64,000 nt of DNA from Rhizobium herbae (GTDB lineage: Bacteria > Pseudomonadota > Alphaproteobacteria > Rhizobiales > Rhizobiaceae), in assembly GCF_019511375.1 (NCBI RefSeq), contig NZ_JAEUAO010000001.1:992001-1056000 (forward strand), given 5' to 3'. Position numbers and translations under genes: made by a program. Under the pieces are notes generated by a model. It was not told where the DNA came from. It saw nothing but the letters and a program-made list of their open reading frames with translations, and made no database searches. The number at the start of each line of letters is the position of its first letter. Positions within the stretch are counted from its first letter, which is position 1. Below, piece by piece: positions 1 through 8,838 of the stretch.

Positions 1-1685
1 ATTCCAGCCCTCAGCGTCCGCAGTTTCTGGAAAAGTTCCTGATCGCGATCAGACATATCCGTTCGCGCAACGGCGGCGCGAGACGACTTGCCGTTGCGCT
101 GTGACTTGCCCGTGGTCGGCCTGTCCTTGCGGAAACGGACCTCGCGTTCGCGTTTGAACACGGCGCGGGCCTCCGGCTGCAGTTTCAACGCGCCAAATGC
201 CTGGTGATCGACACTGACGAGGCCGGCGGCGAGCAGTTGCCGATAGACCGACTGCCACGTCTTCGACGGAATATCCTTGCCGGCGCCAAAGACCGGCATG
301 TCGGCGTGGCCGAAGCGTGTCGTCTTCTCGTTGACGGTGCCAAGGAGCACATCGATCAGATGGCCGGTGCCGAAGCGTTCGCCGGTGCGGTAGATGGCGG
401 CCAGCGCCTTGATCGCGGCATCCGTGCCGTCCCAGGTCTCGACGGGTTTGACGCAGGTGTCGCAGTTGCCGCAATTGCCGCCGTGGGCCTCGCCGAAATG
501 GGCCAGGATGGCTTGTCTTCGGCAGGTCGGTGTTTCGCAGATGGCAAGCAGCGCATTGAGCTTGGCGCGCTCGACCCGCTTGATGTCGTCGGCCGAGCCG
601 GCCTCGTCGATCATCCGGCCGCGCTGGATGACATCAGCCATTCCATAGGCCATCCAGACATCGGAAGGCAGCCCGTCGCGTCCGGCACGGCCGGTTTCCT
701 GGTAATAGGCCTCGACCGAGCCCGGCAGGTCGAGATGGGCGACGTAGCGCACATCCGGCTTGTCGATGCCCATGCCGAAGGCGACGGTGGCGACGAGGCA
801 GAGGTCCTCCTCCTTCAGGAACGCGTCCTGGTTGGCATCGCGGACGCTGCGGTCCATGCCGGCATGATAGGCAAGCGCGCGGATACCCTGCCCGTTCAGC
901 CATTCGGCGGTATCCTCGACCTTGGCGCGCGAGAGGCAATAGACGATGCCGCTCGAGCCCTTGTGGCGCGACAGGAATCGCAGCAATTGCTGGCGCGGCT
1001 GGTCGCGCTCGACGATCTCATAGGCGATGTTCGGGCGGTCGAACGAGGTGGTGAAGACTTGCGCCCCGCGCAAGGCCAGCCTGTCGATGATATCGTCGCG
1101 GGTATGCGGATCAGCCGTTGCCGTCAGCGCCATGCGCGGCACGCCGGGATAGAGCTCGCCAAGCTGGCCCAACTCCCGGTATTCCGGGCGGAAATCATGG
1201 CCCCATTGGGAGACGCAATGCGCTTCGTCGATGGCAAAGAGCGCGATCCTCGCGGTGCCGATCATCTCCTTGAAGGCGGGCGTTACGATGCGCTCGGGCG
1301 TGACATAGAGAAGATCGAGCGCGCCGTTAGCAATCGCCCGGCGGACATCGAGGAATTCCTCGCGCGTCAGCGACGAGTTGAGCGCGGCCGCCCTGACGCC
1401 GAGCTGCTTCAGTGCCGCCACCTGATCGCGCATCAGGGCGATCAGCGGCGACACGACAATGCCGATGCCGTCTCTGCAAAGCGCCGGGATCTGGAAACAG
1501 AGCGATTTTCCGGCACCCGTCGGAAAGAGCACGACGGCATCGCCACCGGCGACGACCCTTTCGACGACGGCCGCCTGCTTGCCGCGGAAGGCCGAATAGC
1601 CGTAGACCTGCTTCAGGACGGCAAGCGGATTTTTCGCGCCTTCGTTTTCGAACAGGGGATCGATGCGGTCTTGGGGCTGCGGCAT
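1..1685 (-). CDS. recQ: ATP-dependent DNA helicase RecQ (3' end beyond window)
   Basis: Superfamily 2 3'-5' DNA helicase acting in recombination and fork repair. The translated protein shows Walker A FPTGAGKS (about residues 54-61), a DEAH box (about 153-156), the helicase C-terminal motif ending in [13 protein letters not shown], and a RecQ zinc-binding cluster with four cysteines (CETPTC...CGNCDTC, about 380-408). A winged-helix region follows. The frame is still open at base 1, just as the HRDC domain appears to begin ([11 protein letters not shown]), so the C terminus lies outside the window. The ATG at 1685 gives the N terminus expected for RecQ, although no strong Shine-Dalgarno sequence is visible. 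It is followed upstream by a lysE-type gene on the same strand, 86 bp away. Confidence 0.95.
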   Translation of the reverse strand, partial: MPQPQDRIDPLFENEGAKNPLAVLKQVYGYSAFRGKQAAVVERVVAGGDAVVLFPTGAGKSLCFQIPALCRDGIGIVVSPLIALMRDQVAALKQLGVRAAALNSSLTREEFLDVRRAIANGALDLLYVTPERIVTPAFKEMIGTARIALFAIDEAHCVSQWGHDFRPEYRELGQLGELYPGVPRMALTATADPHTRDDIIDRLALRGAQVFTTSFDRPNIAYEIVERDQPRQQLLRFLSRHKGSSGIVYCLSRAKVEDTAEWLNGQGIRALAYHAGMDRSVRDANQDAFLKEEDLCLVATVAFGMGIDKPDVRYVAHLDLPGSVEAYYQETGRAGRDGLPSDVWMAYGMADVIQRGRMIDEAGSADDIKRVERAKLNALLAICETPTCRRQAILAHFGEAHGGNCGNCDTCVKPVETWDGTDAAIKALAAIYRTGERFGTGHLIDVLLGTVNEKTTRFGHADMPVFGAGKDIPSKTWQSVYRQLLAAGLVSVDHQAFGALKLQPEARAVFKREREVRFRKDRPTTGKSQRNGKSSRAAVARTDMSDRDQELFQKLRTLRAG

Positions 1686-1771
1686 GGAATCGCTTTCGTG
1701 GGAGAGCGGGACTATGGCACAGTTTCAGCCGTTGCCGCGACCCCATACCCCGGCCGATGGCAAATCGGGGT

Positions 1772-2407
1772 TCACGCAGCGGCACGCCGGTAGAACGCCA
1801 GCGAACCGGCGAGCGCCAGAAGGGCGCCACCGCAGATGCGGTCGAGCCAGAGCGCGCCGGATGTCTTCAGCAGCCGCACGGCCTGCGAGCCGAGCGCCGC
1901 ATAGCCGAACATGACGAGAAAATCGATCATCGCAAAGACGAGGGCGAGAACGGCATATTGCGGGACCTGCGGTTCGGCGGGCGCGATGAACTGCGGCAGG
2001 AAGGCCGAGAAGAACAGGTAACCCTTGGGATTGGTGACCGCGACCAGGAAACTTTTGAAGAAGATCGAGCGTGTCGAGCCTGAGCCGTTCTGCGCCGTGG
2101 CGTGCAGCGTCTCGTTCAAGGAGCCCTTGGAGCGCAACAGCATGATGCCGAGGAAGGCGAGATAACCGGCACCGATCCATTTGACGACGGAGAACCAGAA
2201 TTCGGAAGCAGCCAGCAGCGCGCCGAGCCCGAGCGCGACGGCACCGATCAGGACGAAATCGGACAGGACCGCACCGATCATGCCGATGAGCGCGCGGCGC
2301 ACGCCGAAGCGCGAACCGTTGGTCAGCGCCAGAAGCACGGTGGGGCCGGGCGTGGCGATGCCGATGAACGACACGAGTGCGAAGGCAAACAGCGTGATCG
2401 TGGTCAT
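1772..2407 (-). CDS. LysE/RhtB family amino-acid exporter
   Basis: Inner-membrane exporter of the LysE/RhtB superfamily, 211 residues, the usual length. The N-terminal signature GIATPGPTVLLALTNGSRFG is typical, and about six hydrophobic segments are spread along the chain. The start at 2407 is chosen over an upstream in-frame start because AGGAGGG sits about 6 bases before it and the family begins at this point. The substrate (basic amino acid, homoserine/threonine or other) cannot be read from sequence. It lies upstream of recQ on the same strand; co-transcription is possible but not shown. Confidence 0.9.
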   Translation of the reverse strand: MTTITLFAFALVSFIGIATPGPTVLLALTNGSRFGVRRALIGMIGAVLSDFVLIGAVALGLGALLAASEFWFSVVKWIGAGYLAFLGIMLLRSKGSLNETLHATAQNGSGSTRSIFFKSFLVAVTNPKGYLFFSAFLPQFIAPAEPQVPQYAVLALVFAMIDFLVMFGYAALGSQAVRLLKTSGALWLDRICGGALLALAGSLAFYRRAAA

Positions 2408-2624
2408 GAAATCCCTCCTGCGACTTGCAACGCAACGGTGCAAACTTCCCCCTGGAGAGGCGACTTTTGCAATTCCTCGGCCGGTCGGCAAGAGGCGATC
2501 TTGCTCTGCAGCTATTCGAACGGCTCTCTCTCGGCCGCGACGAAATCAAGCGCCGCGACCAATTTTTCCGGCCTGACTAAAAATTGCTGCAGTGCACCTG
2601 CATGGTCCAGGCACGATAGTCGGA

Positions 2625-3757
2625 ATGAACAGTGATTTGATGCGGCATGTAAGAGAATTCGAGGCCCTGCGCGGCGTTTTGGCGATCTGGGTGGTGATCG
2701 GGCATGTGGCAACGGCGTCGGCGCTCCATGGGCGCCTGATCGAAGCGAAGCTCTACAATTTCCACGCCGTCACCGTCTTCATCCTCCTGAGCGGCTTTGC
2801 CATTGCTGCCTTGATCGACAAGAAGCCGGAGCGCTACGGGCTCTACATCACGCGCCGCGCGTTGCGGATTTTCCCGGCCTACCTGTTCTACCTGGCGCTC
2901 TCTGTCCTTCTGGCCGATTTCGCCCTCGAGACCTGGCTCGATGCCCCGTCCGGCGTGATGCAGGCGGCGAGGACGACGATCGCCGCCGATACACTCGCCT
3001 ATTGGCCCTGGCATCTCGCAGCCCACCTGCCGGCGCTGCATGGTCTGGTGCCGCAGCACCTGCTGCCCTCGACCGACTACGCCTTTCTGGGACAGGCCTG
3101 GAGCATATCGCTGGAGTGGCAATATTACCTGATAGCGCCCTTCTTTATTTCCCTCCTGACGTCGAGGATGAATGCCGTCCGCTGCGGGTCACTGATTGCC
3201 GGCGCGCTTGTCACAGCTTTTATCGTGCCGCGGATGCCGGAAAGCTTCATCGGCGGGTGGCTTCCGGCGTTCACCCTGGGGATCGCGACCTTCTACTTCA
3301 TGAAATACAGGGAGAGGAGACGAAGGGTCATCCCCTGCGACTGATCCCGATCGTGAAAACATGGGCGCTCGTCATGGCAGCATTGCTGCTGCAGCGCTCG
3401 ATCGGCGTCCTGCCTTACCTGATCTGGGCAACCGTCGTCATGCTGGTGATCCGCGCCCGCGAAACGAGCGGCGGGGTGGCCGCGCTTTTCAGCAGGATGG
3501 CGCATGCGCGGCCGCTGCAGTGGGTGGGAAACATGGCCTACTCGGTCTATCTCTCGCACATGATCGTCCTGATCATGGCCTTGCGTGCAGTCGAGGTGCT
3601 CGGCATCCATGCCCCCTGGCCGCAACTTGCGTTTCTCGTTTGCGCGACGCTGATCGGGACCTTGCTGGTCTCAAGGCTCTCCTATGTCTACATTGAATTG
3701 CCGTTCCACCAATATGGCCGAAACATCGGCAGGAGCGCGCAGGCCGCAACCGCCTGA
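2625..3757 (+). pseudogene. Acyltransferase 3 (OafA-like) family gene, split by a frameshift
   Basis: Membrane O-acyltransferase of the acyltransferase-3 family, which acetylates surface polysaccharides. The first part (from ATG 2625) carries the family opening REFEALRGVLAIWVVIGHV and several membrane helices, then stops at 3344. The remaining helices continue in the -1 frame to the stop at 3757, including the family-like segment MAYSVYLSHM. The two parts together give one normal-length protein of about 377 residues. The switch lies in a purine-rich run between 3300 and 3344 and fits loss of one base. This is either a true inactivating mutation or a sequencing error. It converges with dnaG, whose stop codon is 13 bp away. 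Confidence 0.75.
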
Positions 3758-3769
3758 CCGGGCGATCGA

Positions 3770-5797
3770 CTACTTCCCCGCCGGCCCCTTCACCCGTCCC
3801 GACAGCACGCCGAAGCCGTCGATGATAGCCTCCTGGTTTTCCAGCCGCGTCACCTCCAGCTGGACCTCCTGCAGGTTGCGCAGGATCTGGCTGACGGCAT
3901 CGTCGTCGCCCTCTTCGGTGGCGTAGGCGAGCTCGCTTTCGAGTTCGCGGCGCTGCCAGAGCAGCGCCTTGGTGCGCTTGTGCAGGGACAACGCCTGGAT
4001 ATAGCCTTCGCGCGCATCCTCGGGGGCGGCGGCCGTTGTTGCGGTCCAGAGGCGAGCAAAGCGGATCTGCTGGTCGAGCGACTTCAGAAGCTCGCCGAAG
4101 CCTTCGGCCTCCAGCTGCTCGACGAGGTTTTCACGCGACAGGCGCGGCCCCCTGGCAGCGGCGGCATTGAGCACCGACGACCAGAAGCGCTGCAGGTCGC
4201 GGTTGTCATAGTCGATCGCGGAAATCTCGTCATATTCCTCAAACAGCAGTTGCGGGTGATTGACGATGGTGAGCGCCAGCACGCTTTCCCTCAGCGGCGG
4301 CAAGGCCTGATGGCCGCTGACGAGCGACGAGCGGGCAAGCCGGTCGGAGATGCCTGAGCGTTCCGACATGCGCGCGCCCTGCTGGCCGCCGCGCCCCTGC
4401 CCGCCATTCCGGCTTGCGCCGCCCTGGCGCTGGTTGCGATCAAAACCGCGCTGGCCGCTTTGCTGGCGAGAAGCACCTTGAAAAAACTGGTTGAGGCGGT
4501 CGCGGATATCCTGGCCGTAATGGCGGCGGACGTTCTCATCGGCAATGACGGAGACGACCTGCTTCAGCGTCGCTTCCAGTTGCGCCCGGCTCTCCGGCGT
4601 GTCGAAGTTGCCGGCCTGTGCCTCGCGCAGCCAGACCATTTCCGACAGCGAGCGGGCCGAGGCAAGCACCTTGTCGAAGGGCGCGCGGCCCTCGTGGCGG
4701 ACGAGATCGTCGGGGTCCTTGCCATCCGGCAGCATGGCAAAGCGCACGGAAAAGCCGGGCTTCAGATGCGGCAGGGCCAGATCGACCGCCCGGTTGGCGG
4801 CGCGGATGCCGGCACTGTCGCCGTCGAAGCAGAGCACCGGCTGCTGGGTCAGCTTCCACAAGAGCGCCATCTGGTTTTCGGTGAGCGCGGTGCCGAGCGG
4901 CGCGACCGCATTTTCGATGCCGGCCTGATGCAGTGCGATGACGTCCATGTAGCCTTCGACCGCAATGATCGTGCCGGCAGCATTTTCGTTTTGCGCGGCG
5001 CTGCCGCCGCGGTTGACCCCGGACATTGCCCGCCTGGCGCGGGCGAAATTGTAGAGCACGTTGCCCTTGTGGAAGAGCTCGGTCTCGTTGGAATTGAGGT
5101 ACTTGGCCGGCGCATCCGGCGACATCGCACGGCCGCCGAAGGCGATGACCTTTTCGCGCGACGACAGGATCGGGAACATGATGCGGTCGCGGAAGCGGTC
5201 GTAGGAGACCGGGATGTCGGGGCCGTGGACGACGAGACCGCAAGCCTCGATCTGGTCCTTCGGCACGCCCTTGGCCGCAAGATGCTCCTTCAGCGCGTTG
5301 CGGCTTTCGGGAGCATAACCGAGCCGGAAGGTCTCGATCGTGCGGCCGGTGAGACCCCGATCGCGCAGATAGGCCCGCGCCCTGGCGCCACCGGCGGTCT
5401 GCAGTTGGGCTTCGAAGAACTGCGTCGCCATTTCCATGACGTCCTGCAGGCCGGTGCGCTGGCGGTCGCGCTTCTCGGCCTCGACATCGGGCTGCGGCAT
5501 CGCGACGCCGGCAAGGTCGGCGATCTGCTGCACGGCTTCGGGAAAAGCCATGCCGTCGAGATCGGTCAAGAAGCGGAAATGATCGCCCGACACGCCGCAG
5601 CCGAAGCAATGGTAGCGGCCCTTGCGGTCCTCGCAGTGGAAGCTCGGCGATTTTTCACCGTGAAACGGGCAGCAGGCCCAATAGTCGCCCTTCGAGGCAT
5701 TGGTCTTCTTGCGGTCCCAGGTCACGCGCTTGCCGATAACGTCCGATATCGGAACGCGGTCGCGGATCTCGTCGAGAAAGGAGTTGGAAAAGCGCAT
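3770..5797 (-). CDS. dnaG: DNA primase
   Basis: Synthesises RNA primers for chromosome replication. 675 residues, typical for alphaproteobacterial DnaG. The N-terminal CHC2 zinc finger is intact (C43-x2-H46-x17-C64-x2-C67). A TOPRIM domain follows in the middle, with AVEGYMDVIALHQAG, and then a low-complexity Gly/Gln/Arg linker around residues 425-475 before the C-terminal DnaB-binding region. The start at 5797 is preferred over an upstream in-frame start: AGAGGT lies just upstream and the protein then begins MRFSNSFLDEIRDRV, as expected. In many rhizobia rpoD follows dnaG; here the next gene is a convergent, broken acyltransferase instead. Confidence 0.97.
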   Translation of the reverse strand: MRFSNSFLDEIRDRVPISDVIGKRVTWDRKKTNASKGDYWACCPFHGEKSPSFHCEDRKGRYHCFGCGVSGDHFRFLTDLDGMAFPEAVQQIADLAGVAMPQPDVEAEKRDRQRTGLQDVMEMATQFFEAQLQTAGGARARAYLRDRGLTGRTIETFRLGYAPESRNALKEHLAAKGVPKDQIEACGLVVHGPDIPVSYDRFRDRIMFPILSSREKVIAFGGRAMSPDAPAKYLNSNETELFHKGNVLYNFARARRAMSGVNRGGSAAQNENAAGTIIAVEGYMDVIALHQAGIENAVAPLGTALTENQMALLWKLTQQPVLCFDGDSAGIRAANRAVDLALPHLKPGFSVRFAMLPDGKDPDDLVRHEGRAPFDKVLASARSLSEMVWLREAQAGNFDTPESRAQLEATLKQVVSVIADENVRRHYGQDIRDRLNQFFQGASRQQSGQRGFDRNQRQGGASRNGGQGRGGQQGARMSERSGISDRLARSSLVSGHQALPPLRESVLALTIVNHPQLLFEEYDEISAIDYDNRDLQRFWSSVLNAAAARGPRLSRENLVEQLEAEGFGELLKSLDQQIRFARLWTATTAAAPEDAREGYIQALSLHKRTKALLWQRRELESELAYATEEGDDDAVSQILRNLQEVQLEVTRLENQEAIIDGFGVLSGRVKGPAGK

Positions 5798-5980
5798 GAA
5801 TACCTCTGGGCCGGCTTCCATATAAGCGGCAACGACGGGCCGCGCCAGCAAGGCTGCGCATCATACCCGCAATTCACAGGTTGACGAGACACCGGCACTC
5901 CGCAAGCGACCGTGAATAAAAAGTTGAAGCCGAACGTAGGAGAAGCGATAAATCGCATCTGCACCCTCCGGAATCGCCCA

Positions 5981-6868
5981 ATGTCCCTCGCAGCCCCCGA
6001 TCTTGTTTCCAGCAGTGCATTTTTTGCCGCCATGCGCCGGCTCGCAGTCGAACTGACGACGATGTACGATGAAAATCCGCGGCTGATGTCGATCTTCGCC
6101 TCCCATCAACGCTGGCTGATGGCGCAACTGGGTCTATCGCTCCACTACGGGCGTGATCCGGGCGATCCCGCCAAGGGGCTTTATGTCGGGCGTTTCGTTT
6201 CGGCCGCGGTGGAGCACGGTATTGCGAGCCGCAACACCGCCGCCGCATTCATCCAGGAAATGCTCGCCTATCGCTTCGCCCGCCACAGCGACAATCCGCC
6301 CGACAATCGCATGCGGCCGCTGGAGCCGACGGACGTGGCCGTACAATCGGTGGTGAAGTGGCTTTATGCCCATCTTTCCATCCTCGACCATCTGGATGGC
6401 GGGACAAGAGCAGCTGTCCTGGCCGAGGACCCGGCGCTTTTTGTACAGCTCCAGCCCTCCATAGCACGGGGAATTCTGGGAAGTCGCGCGGTCCGCAACC
6501 CGGGCGAGACGTTCAACCTGTTCACCTGGGCCAATGCCGGCGGCGTCGTGATGGATTCCTTCATCGCCAGGATCGAAGATTTCGATCCGGACGCGCCGCA
6601 AACCCCGGTCGGCTCGATTTCGCCGGCGGATATCTGCCAGCGCTATATGATCTCGAAGACGCATCTGAAGCGGTTGCTGAACAAGGGGGCCGAGATGGGC
6701 AGCCTCGGTTTCGACAATGTCACGGGTCGCAATATGCTCTGGCTGTCGCGGGGATTCATCGGCGAGTACCTCACCTACCAGGCCGAGAAATTTGCGATCA
6801 TCGATGCGGCCTTCCATCGGCAGGCCGCATCGGCACCGACAGTCAGAGAGCTGACAGCAGTTCCTTGA
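5981..6868 (+). CDS. Conserved hypothetical protein, possibly DNA-binding
   Basis: 295 residues from ATG 5981; a GTG at 5912 would add 23 residues. I do not recognise a named family. The N-terminal half is helical and soluble (AAMRRLAVELTTMYDENPRL), with no signal peptide and no membrane segment. Around residues 210-250, ISPADICQRYMISKTHLKRLLN resembles a helix-turn-helix, so a regulatory role is possible, but this is inference. It is divergent from dnaG, and its 3' end overlaps the convergent yqeY gene by 26 bp. Confidence 0.75.
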   Translation: MSLAAPDLVSSSAFFAAMRRLAVELTTMYDENPRLMSIFASHQRWLMAQLGLSLHYGRDPGDPAKGLYVGRFVSAAVEHGIASRNTAAAFIQEMLAYRFARHSDNPPDNRMRPLEPTDVAVQSVVKWLYAHLSILDHLDGGTRAAVLAEDPALFVQLQPSIARGILGSRAVRNPGETFNLFTWANAGGVVMDSFIARIEDFDPDAPQTPVGSISPADICQRYMISKTHLKRLLNKGAEMGSLGFDNVTGRNMLWLSRGFIGEYLTYQAEKFAIIDAAFHRQAASAPTVRELTAVP

Positions 6869-7301
6869 GGGTGGCGGAAGCCCTGGCGAAATCCATCTGG
6901 CCGGCGTAGCGCTCCTTCAAGACCGCCATGACCTTGCCCATGTCCTTCGGCCCGGCGGCGGCCGTTTCGGCGATCGCAGCCGCGACATTCGCCCGCACCT
7001 CGGCTTCCGACAATTGCTTCGGCATGAAATCCTGCACGACGGCGATCTCGGCGCGTTCCTTGGCAGCGAGTTCAGGGCGGGCGTTCTCTTCGTAGATCTT
7101 CGCCGATTCTTCGCGCTGCTTCACCATCTTGGCAAGGATCTGCAGAATTTCGTCGTCGCTGGCATCGCCCTTGCCGGCGCCGCGATTGGCGATGTCGCGG
7201 CTCTTGATCTCGGCTTGAACCAGCCGGATGGTCGACAGCCGCTCCGCATTCTTCGACTTCATTGCATCCTTGAGGGCGGCGGCGAGTTGATCGCGCATCA
7301 T
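6843..7301 (-). CDS. GatB/YqeY domain-containing protein
   Basis: 152-residue YqeY-family protein, related to the tail domain of the GatB subunit of the amidotransferase that corrects mischarged tRNA; its own role is not established. The sequence has the family pattern MRDQLAAALKDAMKSKN at the N terminus, the central QREESAKIYEENAR and the C-terminal KDMGKVMAVLKERYAGQMD. The first of two adjacent ATGs (7301) has AGGAG about 8 bases upstream. It is divergent from carA, the arrangement seen in other rhizobia. Confidence 0.92.
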   Translation of the reverse strand: MMRDQLAAALKDAMKSKNAERLSTIRLVQAEIKSRDIANRGAGKGDASDDEILQILAKMVKQREESAKIYEENARPELAAKERAEIAVVQDFMPKQLSEAEVRANVAAAIAETAAAGPKDMGKVMAVLKERYAGQMDFARASATLKELLSAL

Positions 7302-7417
7302 TGTCCTTACTCCTGTTAAATGGCGCTACATAAACCAGCCGGACAGCCACGAGCAAACGAATTGCGCAAATCACGGGTAAAAGCTGAAGGAAAAGCCACA
7401 TCCGTGCGTCTTCAAGA

Positions 7418-7446
7418 TTGACCTTGTGCGACGCGGCAGCTATTTA
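7418..7446 (+). promoter_or_regulatory. Predicted carA promoter
   Basis: TTGACC (7418-7423), a 17-base spacer and TATTTA (7441-7446) form a near-consensus housekeeping promoter. It would start transcription near 7453 and give a leader of about 120-130 nt before carA. Confidence 0.65.
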
Positions 7447-7534
7447 CCGTCACCTGCACAAACATCGTGACCAGGCCTGACAGCGCGCGCCCAACGCCCG
7501 CTTCCGTGCGCCTGCGAACCAAAACGGCCAGCCG

Positions 7535-7550
7535 GCGTCCCATGGGACGC
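7535..7550. repeat. Perfect 16-bp palindrome in the carA leader
   Basis: The sequence GCGTCCCATGGGACGC is perfectly self-complementary and lies 32 bp before the carA start. It could fold in RNA or bind a dimeric protein. No T-run follows, so it is not an intrinsic terminator. Confidence 0.4.
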
Positions 7551-7582
7551 TCGCCACACGCCGCCTGAACGGGATGAAGACA

Positions 7583-8788
7583 ATGACCGGCACCGCGCCC
7601 TGGACCACCGCAAAACCAACCGCCCTGCTCGTTCTTGCCGATGGCACGGTCATCGAAGGCAAGGGCATCGGCGCTACCGGCAAGGTACAGGCCGAAGTGG
7701 TCTTCAACACGGCGCTGACCGGCTACGAAGAGATCATCACCGATCCTTCCTATCTCGGCCAGATCGTCACCTTCACCTTCCCGCATATCGGCAATATCGG
7801 TGCCAATGACGAGGACATCGAGGACCTGACGCCGGCAGCCCGCCACGGTGCGGTCGGTGTCATCTTCAAGGCCGACGTCACCGATCCTTCAAGCTATCGC
7901 GCGGCAAAACACCTTGATGCCTGGCTGAAGGCCCGAGGCATCATCGGCCTCTGCGGTATCGACACGCGGGCGCTGACTGCCTGGATCCGCGAGAACGGCG
8001 CACCGAACGCGGTGATTGCGCACGATCCGAACGGCGTCTTCAACCTCGACGAACTGAAGGCGGAAGCGAAAGCCTGGAGCGGTCTCGAAGGTCTCGACCT
8101 CGCCAAGGTCGCCTCCTCCGGCCAGTCGTCGCGCTGGAGCGAAAAGCCCTGGGTGTGGAACGAGGGCTATAGCGAGCTTACGGAAACCGAGACGACGCAT
8201 CACGTCGTGGCGCTCGATTTCGGCGTCAAGCGCAACATCCTGCGCCTGTTCGCCGGCCTGGGCTGCAAGGTCACCGTCATGCCGGCGACGACCAGCGCCG
8301 AAGAGGTGCTGGCGCAGAAGCCGGACGGTATCTTCCTGTCGAACGGCCCGGGCGATCCGGCCGCCACCGGCGAATACGCTGTTCCTGTGATCAAGGACCT
8401 CATCAAGAGCAACATCCCGCTGTTCGGCATCTGCCTCGGCCACCAGATGCTGGGCCTGGCGCTCGGCGCCAAGACCGAGAAGATGCACCAGGGCCACCAC
8501 GGCGCCAACCATCCGGTCAAGGACCATACGACGGGCAAGGTCGAGATCGTCTCGATGAACCACGGCTTCGCAGTCGACTCCAAGTCGCTGCCGGAAGGCG
8601 TTGAAGAGACTCACGTTTCGCTGTTCGACGGCACCAATTGCGGCCTGCGCGTCACCGGCAAGCCGGTCTTCTCCGTGCAGCACCACCCTGAAGCCTCGCC
8701 CGGTCCGCAGGACAGCCACTACCTCTTCCGCCGCTTCATCAATCTGGTGCGCGAAAAGAAGGGCGAACCGGCGCTGGCCGAACGGTAA
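7583..8788 (+). CDS. carA: Carbamoyl-phosphate synthase small subunit
   Basis: Glutaminase subunit of carbamoyl-phosphate synthase; it supplies ammonia to CarB for arginine and pyrimidine synthesis. About 401 residues from ATG 7583 (ATG 7574 would add three). The N-terminal CPSase small-chain domain (LLVLADGTVIEGKGIG) is followed by a class I amidotransferase domain with the nucleophile motif GICLGHQM and the later catalytic His/Glu motif HHPEASPGP. carB lies 13.5 kb downstream, not adjacent, as in other rhizobia. The gene has its own promoter and terminator. Confidence 0.97.
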   Translation: MTGTAPWTTAKPTALLVLADGTVIEGKGIGATGKVQAEVVFNTALTGYEEIITDPSYLGQIVTFTFPHIGNIGANDEDIEDLTPAARHGAVGVIFKADVTDPSSYRAAKHLDAWLKARGIIGLCGIDTRALTAWIRENGAPNAVIAHDPNGVFNLDELKAEAKAWSGLEGLDLAKVASSGQSSRWSEKPWVWNEGYSELTETETTHHVVALDFGVKRNILRLFAGLGCKVTVMPATTSAEEVLAQKPDGIFLSNGPGDPAATGEYAVPVIKDLIKSNIPLFGICLGHQMLGLALGAKTEKMHQGHHGANHPVKDHTTGKVEIVSMNHGFAVDSKSLPEGVEETHVSLFDGTNCGLRVTGKPVFSVQHHPEASPGPQDSHYLFRRFINLVREKKGEPALAER

Positions 8789-8810
8789 TCGCAGTCATAT
8801 GGAATTTCGG

Positions 8811-8835
8811 AAGGTCCGCGTTACGCGGGCCTTTT
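8811..8835 (+). terminator. carA intrinsic terminator
   Basis: GGTCCGCG, a 3-base loop and CGCGGGCC (one G-U pair) are followed directly by TTTT. The hairpin begins 24 bp after the carA stop and separates it from the convergent MATE gene. Confidence 0.8.
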
Positions 8836-8838
8836 CGT

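Noticed and set aside
204-1793. 529-codon plus-strand open frame
   Set aside because: Antisense shadow of recQ; its composition is frame-shifted RecQ and it has no family features.
3290-3350. Programmed -1 frameshift in the acyltransferase
   Set aside because: No slippery heptamer plus pseudoknot seen; a simple deletion explains it better.
4460-5884. 474-codon plus-strand open frame
   Set aside because: Antisense shadow of dnaG.
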